In this document: positions 48,265-59,806 of the stretch, piece by piece
Layout of the letters: each line of letters starts with the position of its first letter
Numbering within the stretch: the first letter of the stretch is position 1
From: Theropithecus gelada
Lineage: Eukaryota; Chordata; Mammalia; Primates; Cercopithecidae
Length of the DNA: 64,000 nt
Direction: 5' to 3'
Assembly: GCF_003255815.1 (NCBI RefSeq)
Contig: NC_037682.1
Span: 46,356,986-46,420,985, forward strand
Notes under the pieces: generated by a model
Databases searched by the model: none
What the model saw: only the letters and a program-made list of their open reading frames with translations
Told to the model about the DNA's origin: nothing
Made by a program: the position numbers and the translations under genes

Positions 48265-49830
48265 AGGATTGGAACATGATATTCCACTAAAATGGGACAC
48301 AAGACAGTACAGGTAGTGGTATTTATATTAGACAAAATATAGATTGTCATAAATTGCCATAAGAGATGAAGTTTATTGTATATAATGATAAAGAGGTCAA
48401 TACATCAAAATGATATAACAATTGTAAATATATATGCACCCAACATAGGAACACTGTTAATAGAACAGAAGGAAGAAACAGAAAGGAGTATAGTAGGGAA
48501 CTTCAATACCCCAGGTTCAGTAATGGATAGATCATCCAGATAGACAAATCAGTAAGGAAATAGCAGACTTGAACAATGCTTTAGACCAAATGGTCCTAGG
48601 AAAGATATACAGAACATTCCATCCCAAAGCAGCCAAGCTCACATGGACCATCCTCCAGGATACATCATGTGTCAGGCTGTCAAAATTGTCTTAACAAATT
48701 GAAGATGAATGAGATCATATCAAATATCATTTCTGACCACAATTGTATGAAGCAAGAGATCAAAGAGAGGGCAAAAATTGGAAAATTCACAAATATATGT
48801 GGAAATTTTACAGCAAATTACTGAAAACCAATGGGCCAAAGAAGATATCAAAAAGAAAACCAGAAAATATCTTGAGACAAATGAAAATGAAAACACAGTA
48901 TAACAAACTTAATGGATGCAGCTAAAACAGTTCAAAGAAGAAAGTTTATTGTGATAAACACCTACATTAAGATAAAAGATGTTAAATAACTAGAGGGTAC
49001 TAGACTTACTACCTGGGTGGTGAAATAATCCGTACAACAACCCCCATGACATGAGTTTACCCATATGAAAAACCTGCATATGTACCCCTGAATTTAAAAT
49101 AACGTTTTAAAAAACAAAAGAAAAATAAATATTAAACAACATAACTTTACATCTCAAGGAAGTATGAAAAGAAAAACAAACTTAAGCCCAAAATCATCAG
49201 AAAGGGGGAAATAATCAATACCAGAGAAAATAATAAACTAAATAGAGAATACAAAAATTGAAAAGATCAATAAACAAGAGTTAGTTTATTGGAAAGATAA
49301 ACAAAATCGACAACCTGTAGCTACACTAAAAAAAATGAGAGAAGACCCAAGTATCATAAATGAAAGTGAAAACATTATAACTAATACCACAGTAATACTA
49401 ATAATCATAAGAGACTACTATAAACAAGTTTACACCAAGTTGAATTACCTAGAAAAATAAATACATTCCTGGAAATATACAACCCACCAAGACTGAATCA
49501 TAAAGAAGTAGAAAATCTTCACAAAAATTCAGTCAAAATAGATCATAGATATAAATATAAAAATGCAAAAGTATAAAACCTCTAGGAGATAACAGGAGAA
49601 AACCTAGATGATCTTGGGTATGATGACTTTTTAGACACACCACCAAAGAAATAACATAGGAAATAAATAATTAATAAGTTGGAACCCTTTAAAATTAAAA
49701 ACATCTGTTCTGCAAAAGACAACATCAAGATGACAAAAACAAGTCACCATCTTGGAGCAAATTTGTATGATACAGCTGACAAAGGACAGTTATCTAAGAT
49801 ACTAAAAAATCTCTTAAAACTCAACAAAAA
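48265..49830 (+). mobile_element. L1M ORF2 segment
   Basis: Plus-strand L1M endonuclease-to-spacer sequence: atatatgcacccaacatagg, gggaacttcaatacccca and cattctgt-type words, then cctggaaatatacaaccc near 49465. A 3' portion (ggtatgatgactttttagac) follows directly at 49605, with the reverse-transcriptase part missing. Interrupted at 48988-49135 by a small L1 3' end. Confidence 0.8.
48988..49135 (+). mobile_element. Very short L1 3'-end insertion
   Basis: Words ctacctgggtggtgaaataa, cccccatgacatgag and cctgcatatgtacccctga end in an A-rich tail. Flanks tgttaaataac and tattaaacaac look like a diverged target-site duplication. Confidence 0.8.
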
Positions 49831-49833
49831 GGA

Positions 49834-51365
49834 AACAGGAAGGCAGCACTAGACTGCAGCTCTGGACAGAGCAGCATGTGGAGGTTCACATTGTGAATTT
49901 TAGCTCTAGATCAATGGCAAGAACAAACCAACAATCCCAAGAGGATCCACAGACCCTTTGAGGGAAGTAGACTGCTCCTGAAAGACCCAGGAGACACCCC
50001 AACTACTGCAAGTGCCCCAACTGCAGAAGTGGGAAAGGGCGACTCTCTTCTCCTGAACACACACCCCCGCTGCTAAAGCAAAAGGTCCATTTGCAGGAGA
50101 AGTTTCCGACTTTACATGGAGCTGAGTCAATTTGGAGAGTTGAGTGTAATACAGGGGTAGAGGAAGCAGCAGAAAGGCCCTAGGAGCTCGCTGGGTCCAC
50201 TAGCAGGCCATTCCTGCCTAGCACCACAGGTATCCATCCAGAGGGTGGCCAGAAAAGCAGGGGATAAAACTCCACAGAGAGAAGGAAATCTCTAGCTGAA
50301 CTTTGTAACAATTCGAACAGGGTGAGAAGCCTCCTGGCCAGAACTTGGGGGAGGGTGCAAATTCAGTGTTCAGACTCCACAGGCAGGGGTAGAAGGAAGT
50401 CCTTTTCATTTCCAGCTTGGGGGCAGGTAGCCTGGGGCAGATTTTCAAGCCCATCTCGTCCTCTGCCTGGAAATGGACTCAGGGCTATTGCGGGTGGATA
50501 GGGCATGGTGGGAGTGAGACCGGCCCTTAGGTTTGTGTGGGAGCTGGGTGAGGCCTGTGCCTGCTGACTTTCTCCCACTTCCCTACAACCTGCATGACTC
50601 AGCAGAGGCAGCCGTAATCCTCCTAGGTGCACAACTCCAGTGACCTGGGAATCTCACCCACATCCCCCACAGCAGTCAGAGTAAGACCTGCCCAAGGAGA
50701 GTCTGAGCTCAGACACACCTAGCCACACCCTCTCCTGATGGTCCTTCCCTACCCACCCTGGCAGTGGAAGACAAAAGGCATATAATCTTGGGAGTTCTAG
50801 GGCCCTGCCCACCACAAGTTCCTCACCATACTACCACAGCTGATGTTCTCTGGAAAGTGCCACCTCCTGGCAGGAGGCCAACCAGCACAAAAATAGAGCA
50901 CTCAACCACCAAAGCTAAGAACTCTTATGGAATCCATTGCACCCCACGCCCTGCCACCTCTACTGGAACAGGAACTGGTATTGAAGGCTGAGACCGATAG
51001 ATGGTTCACATCACAGAACTCTGTGCAGATAACCACCAGTACCAGCCCAGAGCTGGGTAGGCTTGCTGGCTGGTTAGACACAGAAGAGAGACAACAATCA
51101 CTGCAGTTTGGCTCCCAGGAAGCCACATATGTAGGAAAACGAGGAGAGTACTACATCAAGAAAACACCCTGTGGAACAAAAGAATCTGAAAAACTGTCTT
51201 CAGCCCTAGACCTTCCCTCTGAAAGAGGCTACCCAAATGAGAAGGAATCAGAAAACCAACGCTGGTTATATGACAAAACAAGGCTCTTCAACACCCTCAA
51301 AAAATCACACTAGTTCACCAGCAATGGATACAAACCAGGAAGAAAATGCGATACACAGACCTGAA
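49834..51365 (+). mobile_element. L1P 5'UTR fragment without the rest of the element
   Basis: The sequence from about 49834 (gcagcactagactgcagctc) to the pre-ORF1 text caccagcaatggatacaaac near 51315 is the 5'UTR of an older L1P. It breaks off at about 51365, before ORF1 proper. The GC-richer content than neighbouring L1 bodies fits an L1 promoter region. Confidence 0.75.
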
Positions 51366-51480
51366 GTGAGCATATGTTGCTCGAAAAATTTTGCTGACAG
51401 ACAGGGTTGCCACAAACTTTAAACTTCTATAAATGCAATATGTGTGAAGCCCAATAAAGTGAAGCAAGATAAAATGAGAT
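51366..51480 (+). mobile_element. Tigger-like DNA transposon end
   Basis: Words cagggttgccacaaacttt, aaatgcaatatgtgtgaagc and ccaataaagtgaagc match the terminal inverted repeat region of Tigger1-type Tc/mariner elements. About 110 bases only. Confidence 0.65.
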
Positions 51481-52089
51481 GCAGGAGGGAGGCAGAGCAA
51501 GACAGTGGAATAGAAAGCTTCCCCAGTTGTTCCCCAAGCAAGGACACAAAGTTAATGACTATCTACATGGACAAAAACACCTTCATAAGAACCAAAAATT
51601 AGGTAAGCACTCACAATACCTACTTTTAACTTCATATTCCTGAAAGAGGCACTGAAGAGATAGAAAAAAACAGCCCTGAATCACAGACACCACCCATCCC
51701 TGACCCCTAGCAGATGCACTATGGTGCTGACAGCATCTCTGGGTGCTGGGGGAGGGAGAACACAGCAATTGTAAGGTATTGAACTCTGCTGACCCCCGCC
51801 CATAGAGGGAGCATTTAAAGCAGCCCTAGCCAGAGGCGAATTTCCACCCCAGCAGTCTGAACTTAAGTGCCTGCAAACCTTGCCACCTAGGGCCAAAGTG
51901 TTCTGGGTGTCTAATCTTGAAAGGCAGTCTAGGCCATAAGAAGTGTAATGCATAGGTGAGTCCTAAGGCTGAACTAGGCCCAGAGGCATGAACTGGGGAG
52001 CAGGGGATGCCACCCACCGACATACTAGGGGTGGCTAAAGTAGTGCTGGAATCAACAACCCTCCACTAACCCAGGCTGCACAGCTTGTG

Positions 52090-52960
52090 GCTCCCTTTCT
52101 TCTGCTTGAGGAGAGGAGAGGGAAGCCTGGGGAAAACTTTGTCTTGCATCTTGGATACCAGCTCAGCCACAGCAAGATAAAGCACAGGTCAGTCCTGAGG
52201 CCCCCATTCCAGGCCCTAGCTCCCAGACAACATTTCTAGACATACTCTGGGCTAGAGAGAACCCACTTCCTTAAAGAAAAGAACCCAGTCCTTCCAGCAC
52301 TCATAACCTGAAAACTTAAAAGCCCTTGGGCCCTAAATAACCAGCAGCAATACCCAGGTGTGGCAGCAATACTACATCAAGGGCCTTGGTGAGGCTGAGA
52401 CTTCCTGGCTCCAGGTACCAACAATGCCACATGGGGGTAGAGCACCAAGCAGTTTCTTTGGGATTCCTGTTTCTAGGACTTGACTCTGGAACAGCATTTC
52501 TGGACCTGCTCTGGGATAGAGGAAAGTCCACTTTTCTGAAGGGTGAGTCCCAGGACAGGCAGCATTCACCATAAGCTGACTTAAGAGACCTTGGGCCTTA
52601 AGGGAATATTGGTGGTAGTCTGAGAGGACTCCTTGTGACCAGGCATGGTGGTGGCTACAGAGTAAGGCTCCTCTGCTTTTGTGAGGGGGAGGGAAGAGTG
52701 GCAAGGACTGTGTCTTGTGGTTTGAGTGCCAGCTCAGCTGCAATGGAATAGAATATCAGGTAGACTCCTAAGGGTTTTGACTTTAGATTCTGATTCCCAA
52801 ATAGTACTTCTGGACCCACCCAGGGCCTGGGGGATCCCATTGTCCTGAAGGGAAAGACATAGGCCTGACTGAATTTGCCACATACTGATAGAGGCCTAGG
52901 ACCTTGAGGGAACATAAACAGTAGCCAGGGAGGGGTTACAGCAGGCCTTTGGATGAGACC
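52090..52960 (+). repeat. Tandem repeat of about 260-310 bp, three units, in the L1MA 5'UTR
   Basis: Three diverged units are marked by acatttctagacatactctg near 52230, gcatttctggacctgctctg near 52490 and gtacttctggacccaccca near 52803. Each is followed by a cccattgtcctgaagg-type stretch and a gccttgggcccta-type stretch. They lie in the promoter region of the L1 at 51481-58432. Confidence 0.75.
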
Positions 52961-53289
52961 CAGCATTGTGCTGGCTTCAGATCAGACCCAGCACAGTGTT
53001 TCACTCCACCCCCAGGTTTAGGTGGCTCAGACACAGCAAGAGAGAGACTCTGTATGTTTGGGAAAAAGTAAGGAAAGGCTACAGTAGTCTCTGTCTGGTA
53101 ATCTAGAGAATTCTCCCAGATTTTGTCCAACACCATCAAGGTGGCATGTCTACAAGTCTGCAAGAACCACAGCATTAAATGGCCTGGGGTGCCCCCATAA
53201 AGCAGAAAGTCCAGACAGTGAAGACTGCAATAAATACCTAACCCTTCAATGTTCATACACTGAAGAACATCTACCAGCATGAACAACAT

Positions 53290-54190
53290 TAAGGAAAACA
53301 TGACCTCACCAAATGAACTAGACAAGGCACCAGGAACCAGTCCTGGAGAAACAGGGATATGTGACCTTACAGAGAATTTGAAATATCTGTGTTGAGGAAA
53401 CAAAGATATTCAAGATAACGCAGAGAAAGAATTCAGAATTTTATCAGATAAATTTAACATAGAGATTGAAATAATTTTTTAAAAATCAAAACAGAAATTC
53501 TGGAACTGAAAAATGCAATTGGCTTACTGAAGAATGCATGAGAGTCATTTCACAGTAAAATGGATCAAGCAGAGGAAAGCATTAGTGAGCTTGAAGAAAG
53601 GCTATTTGAAAATACATAGAGAAGACAAAAATAAAAGACAATGAAGCACAGTTGCAGGATCTAGAAAATAGCTGCAAAAAAGCAAATCTAAGAGTTATTG
53701 GCCTTAAAGAAGAGACAGAGAAAGAGATAGTATACAGAGTTTATTAAAAAGGATAATAACAGGGAACTTCCCAAACCTAGAGAAAGATATCAATATCCAA
53801 GTACAAGAAGGTTATAGAACACCAAGAAAATTTAGCCCAAATAAGACTACCTCAAGGCATTTAATAGTTAAACTCATGAAGGTCAAGAATAAAGAATAAA
53901 GAAGGAATCCTAAAAACAGCAAGAGAAAAGAGACAAATAACATATATTGTAGTTTCAACAATCTAGCAGCAGACTATTGAGAGGAAACCTTACAGGCCAG
54001 GAGAGAGTGGCATTTAAAGTGCTGAAGAAAAACTTTTACACCAGAATAGTATATCTGGTAAAAATATTCTTTAAATATGAAGAAATAAAGACTTTCCCAG
54101 ACCAAAAAAAAAAAAAAGCTGAGGGATTTTATCAATACCACACCCATTCTACAAGACATGCTAAATGGAATACTTCAATCAGAAAGGAAA
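53290..54190 (+). pseudogene. L1MA ORF1 remnant
   Basis: Plus-strand ORF1 text can be followed by eye: a coiled-coil region near 53560-53700, the RRM region near 53700-53900 and the C-terminal domain near 53960-54180 with TGQERVAFKVLKK (53977-54213). Several stops and an A14 tract at 54104-54117 disrupt it. Confidence 0.7.
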
Positions 54191-55476
54191 TGACATTAAT
54201 GAGCAATAAATAATCTCCTAAAGTTACAAAATGTACTGGTAATAGTAAATACACAGAAAAACACAGATTATTATAACACTCTAAGTGGGGCATGTAAAGT
54301 TCTTTTATCCCCAGTAGATAAACAACGAGCCAATCAAAAATAACTACAACAACTTTAAGACATGGTCAGTACATTAAGATATAAATAGAAACAACAAAAC
54401 AAAGCCAGGGAATGAAGTTAAGGAGCGTTTTTATTAGTTTTCTTTTTGCTTGTTTGTTTATGTAAATAGTGTTAAGCTGTTGTTAGGTTAGAGTAATGGG
54501 TTATAAAAGTATTTGCAAGCCTTTTGGTAACCTCAAATCAAGAAATATACAATAAATACACAAAAAATAAAAAGTAAAAAGCCAAATCATATTATCAGAA
54601 AAATCATCTTCACTAGAGGAAGACAGGAATGAAAGAAAGAAGAAAGAGAAGACCACAAAACAACCAGAAAACAAATAACAGAATGGCAGGAGTAAGTCCT
54701 TATTTATCAATATTAATATTGAGTGTTATTGAATCGACTAAGCTCTCCAATCAAAAGCCATAGACTGGTTGAGTAGATGAAAAACCAAGACCCATTGATC
54801 TGTTGCCTACAAGAAACACTTCACCTATAAAGACACACATAGACTGAAAATGAAAGTATGGAAAAAGATACTTCATGCTGATGGAAACCAAAAAAATCAG
54901 GAGTAGCTATACTTTTATCAGCCAAATAGATATCAAGACAAAAACTTTAAGAACAGACAAAGAAGATCACTATATAATGATAAAGGGTTGAGTTAACCAA
55001 GAGGATATAAAAATTTTAAATATATATGCATCCAACACTGGAGCACCCAGATATATAAGCAAATATTATTACAGCTAAATAGAGAGCTAGGCCCCAGTAC
55101 AATAATGGCTGGAGACTTTCAGCATTAGACAAATCTTCTAGACAGAAAATCAGCAAAGAAATGTCAGAATTAATCTGCACTGTAGACAAAATGGACCTAA
55201 TAGATACACAGAGAACATTTTATCCAAGAACTGCAGAGTATTTCTTTTCCTCAGCACATGGATCATTCTCGAAGACAGATCATATGTTAGATCAGAAAGC
55301 AAGACTTAAAACATTCAAAAAATTGAAATATCAAGCATCTTCCCTGATCACAATGAAATAAAACTTGAAATTATTAACAAGAAGAATTTTGGAAACCATA
55401 CAAATACATGGTAATTAAACAATATGCTTCTGAATGACCCATAGGTCAATGAAGTAATTAAGAAGAAAATTTTAGA

Positions 55477-55764
55477 GGCCGGGCGCAGTGGCTCCAGCCT
55501 GTAATCCCAGCACTTTGGGAGGCCGAGACGGGTGGATCACGAGGTCAGGAGATCGAGACCATCCTGGCTAACATGGTGAAACCCCACCTCTACTAAAAAA
55601 TACAAAAAAAACTAGCCAGGCGAGGTAGCGAGCGCCTGTAGTCCCAGCTACTCAGGAGGCTGAGGCAGGAGAATGGCGTGAACCCGGGAGGCGGAGCTTG
55701 CAGTGAGCTGAGATCCGGCCACTGTGCTCCAGGCTGGGCAACAGAGCAAGACTCCGTCTCAAAA

Positions 55765-55786
<22 letters not shown>
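55477..55786 (+). mobile_element. AluY of Old World monkey type
   Basis: A full-length Alu begins ggccgggcgcagtggctcca and has a 26-base A-tail. It is flanked by the 14-bp direct repeat agaagaaaatttta at 55461-55474 and 55787-55800. The bases gagatccggccactg (55710-55724) and the extra A in tactaaaaaatac followed by aaactagccaggcgagg are features I associate with cercopithecoid AluY lineages. It inserted into the L1MA ORF2. Confidence 0.95.
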
Positions 55787-55795
<9 letters not shown>

Positions 55796-58529
55796 TTTTA
55801 AAACCTCCCTAAGCAAATAATAATGGAAACACAACATGCCAAAACCTATGAGATACAGCAAAAGCAGTACCCAGACAGAAATTTAGAGCTATAGGTGCTT
55901 ACAGTTAAAAAGAAGAAAAGCTTTAAATAAATAATCCAGCAATGCCTCTTAAATAGCTAGAAAAGCAAGGGCAAATCGAACCCAAAACTTGTAGTAGAAA
56001 AGAAATCATAAAGACCAAAGCAGAAATAAACTAAATTGAAATGAAAAAATATAAAATATCAACAAAAACTGAAAGTTGGTTTTTTAAAAAGTTAAACAAA
56101 ATTCCAAAAACTTTAGCCAGACTAAGAAAAAAAAAAGTGAGAAGATCCCAATAAATAAAATCAAACATGAAAAGAGACACTAAACTGATACTGCAGAAAT
56201 TCAAATAATCACTAGTGGCTACTATGAACAACAATAGCCCAACAGAAAAAATCCTAGATACATACAACCTACCAAGATTGAACCAGGAAGAAATCCAAAA
56301 CCTGAAAAGATCAACAAGAAATAAGATCTAAGGTGTAACAAAAAGTCTCCCAGGAAAAAAAAAAAAAAAAAAAAAAAGACCAGGACTCTATGGCTTCATT
56401 GCTGAATTCTACCAAATATTTAAAGAGTTAATCCTACTCACATTATTCAGAAAAATAGCAGAGACAGGAATACTTCCAAATTCATTCTACAAGGTTAGTA
56501 TTACCTTGATACCAAAACCAGGCAAAGAAACATTAAAAATAGAATACTACAGGCCAATATCACTGATAAATATTGATGCAAAAAGCCTCAACAAAATATC
56601 AGCTATCCCAATTTAACAATAAATGAGCTAGAGCATTCATCAAGACCAAGTGAGATTTATCACTGGGATGCAAGAATGGTTCAACATATGCAAATCAATC
56701 AATGTGATACATCATATCAACAGAATGAAGGACAAAAAAAAAAAAAAAGACCATTTCAACTGTCACTGAAAAAGAATTTGATAAATGTAAGTTTCCCTTC
56801 AGGATAAAAAGAAAAAAAAAATCTCCAAAAACTGGATATAGAGGAAACATACCTTAAAGTAAAAGTCATATAAGACAGACCCACAATTAGTATCATACAA
56901 TTAGTATCATACTAAATGGGAGAAAACAAAGACTTCCCTCAAGAACTGGAACACAACAAGGATGTCCACTGTCACCACTGTTATTCAGCATAGTACTGGA
57001 AGTCCTAGCTACAGCAAGAAGACAAGAGAAAGGTATAAAGGGCATCCAAATTTGAAAAGCTAAAGTCAGATTATCCTTGTTTGCTAATAAAAATCTTATA
57101 TTTGGAAAAACCTAAAGATTCCACAAGGAAACTATTAGAACTGATAAACAAATTCAGTGAAGTTATAGGATAAAAAAATCAACATACAAAAATTAGTAGC
57201 ATTTTTATATGCCCACAGTTAAAAACCAGAAAAAGAAAAAGGTAATCCCATTTACAATAGCCACACATAAAATTAAATACCTAGAAATTAACTGAATCAA
57301 CGAAGTGAAATATCTATAATGAAAACTATAAAACACTGGTAAAGGAAATGAAAGAGGACAGAAAAAAATGTAAAGACATTTCATGTTTATGTACTGGAAG
57401 AATCAACATCATTGGTGAAAATTTCCAGGACATTGGTCTGGGCAAGGATTTCTTGAAAAATACTCCACAAGCACTGGCAACCAAAGCAAAAATAAACAAA
57501 TGGGATTACATCAAGTTTAAAAGCTGCACAGCAAAGAAAGCAATCAACAAAATGAAGACACAGCCCACAGAACGGGTGAATATATTTGCAAACTACCCAT
57601 CTGACAAGGGATTAATAACTAGAATATACAAGGAGCTAAAACAAGTCTACGGGGGGAAAAAATCCAATAATCTGATTAAAAATGGGCAAAAGATTTAAAT
57701 AGACATTTCTCAAAAGAAGACATAAATGGCAAAGAGGTATATGAAAATGTGCTCAACCTCACTGAACATCATAGAAATACAAATCAAAACTACAATGAGA
57801 TGTCATCTCATCCCAGTTAAAATAGTTTATATCCAAAAGACAAGAAATAACAAATGCTGGTGAAGATGTGAAGAAAAGGGAACCCTTGTATACTGTTGGT
57901 AAGAATATGTTAATAAATTAGTAGGACCACTATGGAGAACAGTTTGAAGGTTCCTCAAAACACTAAAAATAGAGCTATTAGATGATCCAGCTAATCGTAC
58001 TGCTGGGTATACACAAAAGAAAGGAAATTCATATGTCAAAGGGCTATCTGCACTCTTATGTTTGTTGCAACACTGTTTACAATAGCCAAGATTTAAAAGC
58101 AACCTAAGTGTCCATCAACAGATGAATGGATAAAGAGAATGTGCTACATATACACAATGGAGTATTATTCAGCCATAAAGAAGAATGAGATCCAATCATT
58201 TATAACAGCATGGATAAAACTCGAGATCATTATCTTAAGTGAAGGCACAGAAAGACAAACATCACACTTTCTCACTTGTTTGTGGGATGTAAAAATCAAA
58301 ACAATTGAACTCATGGACATTCAGAGTAGAAGGATGGTTACCAGAGGCTGGGATGGGTCATGGGAGTGTGTGTTGGGGGAAGTGGGGATGATTAATAGGT
58401 ACAAAAAATGGTTAGAAAAAATGAGTAAGACCGAGATCTGTTCCAAGATGGCCAAATAGGAAGAGCTCCGGTCTGCAGCTTCCAGAGTGATTGATGCAGA
58501 AGACGGGTGATTTCTGCATTTCCAACTGA

Positions 58530-58531
58530 GC
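58530..58531 (+). other. Exon-exon-like junction in the L1 5'UTR
   Basis: The sequence reads ccaactgag|cctccactgg. In L1PA elements the left side is followed by a GT donor at about nucleotide 98. As I recall older L1PA 5'UTRs, the right side is preceded by ttctgcag. The join therefore fits a spliced L1 RNA that was reverse transcribed. Confidence 0.7.
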
Positions 58532-58735
58532 CTCCACTGGTGATACCCAGGCAAACAGGGTCTGGAGTGACCTCCAGCAAACCCCAACAAACCTGCAGCT
58601 GAGGGAACTGACTGTTAGAAGGAAAACTAACAAACAAAGAGGAATAGCATCAACATCAACAAAAACGACATCTACACCAAAACGCCATCTCTAGGTCACC
58701 AACATCGAAGACCAAAGGTAGATAAAACCACAAAG

Positions 58736-59690
58736 ATGGGGAAAAACCAGAGCAGAAAAGCTGAAAATTCTAAAAATCAGAGCACTTCTCCTCCTCCAAA
58801 GGATCGCAGCTCCTCGTCAGTAATGGAACAAAGGTGGATGGAGAATAACTCTGACGAGCTGACAGAAGTAGGCTTCAGAAGGTCGGTAATAACAGACTTC
58901 TCTGAGCTAAAGGAGCATGTTTGAACCCATCGCAAGGAAGCTAAAAACCTTGAAAAAGGGTTAGATAATGGCTAACTAGAATAAACAGTGTAGAGAAGAC
59001 CTTAAATGACCTGATGGAGCTGAAAACCATGGCACGAGAACTTCGTGATGCATACACAAGCTTCAAAGGCCGATTTGATCACGTGGAAGAAAGGGTATCA
59101 GTGATTGAAGATTAAATTAATGAAATAAAACAAGACTACAAGGTTAGAGAAAATAGAGTAAAAAGAAGCAAAGCCTCCAAGAAATATGGGACTATGTGAA
59201 AAGATCAAATCTATGTTTGACTGGTGTACCTGAAAGTGATGGGGAGAAGGGAACCGAGTTGGAAAACACTCTTCAGGATATTATCCAGGAAAACATCCCC
59301 AACCTAGCAAGGCAGGCCAACATTCAAATTCAGGAAATAGAGAGAATACCACAAAGATACTCCTCAAGAAGAGCAACCCCAAGACACATAATTGTCAGAT
59401 TCACCAAGTTTGAAATGAAGGAAGAAATGTTAAGGGCAGCCAGAGAGAAAGGTCAAGTTACCCACAAAGGGAAGCCCATCAGACTAACAGTGAATCTCTT
59501 GGCAGAAACCCTACAAGCCAGAAGACAGTGGGGGCCAATATTCAACATTCTTAAAGAAAAGAATTTTCAACCCAGAGTTTCATATCCAGCCAAACTAAGC
59601 TTCATAAGTGAAGGAGAAATAAAATCCTTTACAGACAAGCAAATGCTTATAGATTTTGTCACCACCAGGCCTGCCTTACAAGAGCACTAA
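58736..59690 (+). pseudogene. L1PA ORF1 remnant
   Basis: ORF1p is the L1 RNA-binding coiled-coil protein. The start codon at 58736 opens the N-terminal part (MGKNQSRKAENSKN, then DELTEVGFRRS), ending at a premature TGA at 58922. The coiled-coil segment 58925-59190 has stops. The frame 59196-59690 holds an intact-looking RRM and C-terminal domain (LENTLQDIIQENIPN, RRATPRHIIVRF, AETLQARRQWGPIFN). An intact ORF1 would be about 338 codons. Confidence 0.9.
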
Positions 59691-59806
59691 ACATGGAAAG
59701 GAACAACCGGTACCAGTCACTGCAAAAACATGCCAAATTGTAAAGACCATTGATGCCGTGAAGAAAGTGCATCAATTAACGGGCAAAATAACCAGCTAAG
59801 ATCATA

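Larger units (their letters stand above)
51481..58432 (+). mobile_element. Near-full-length L1MA-like element
   Basis: The plus-strand L1 starts gcaggagggaggcagagcaa (5' end), has a repeat-bearing 5'UTR to about 53280, ORF1 remnants at 53290-54190, an inter-ORF segment and ORF2 remnants at 54700-58250, and part of the 3'UTR. The sequence stops at agtaagacc (58432), where the next L1 inserted. ORF2 pieces include 55161-55361 (endonuclease with MDLIDTQRTF) and 57348-57698. Frames are broken throughout. An Alu interrupts it at 55477-55786. A perfect 14-bp tandem duplication lies at 56883-56910. Confidence 0.85.

Noticed and set aside
50218..51313. Frames of 75-128 codons on both strands
   Set aside because: The region is an L1 5'UTR fragment. 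The plus-strand 128-codon frame runs across pre-ORF1 sequence and has no ORF1 features.
52372..53403. Several minus-strand frames of 100-155 codons
   Set aside because: They lie across the GC-rich 5'UTR of an L1 and its tandem repeat; such frames arise by composition and repeat structure.
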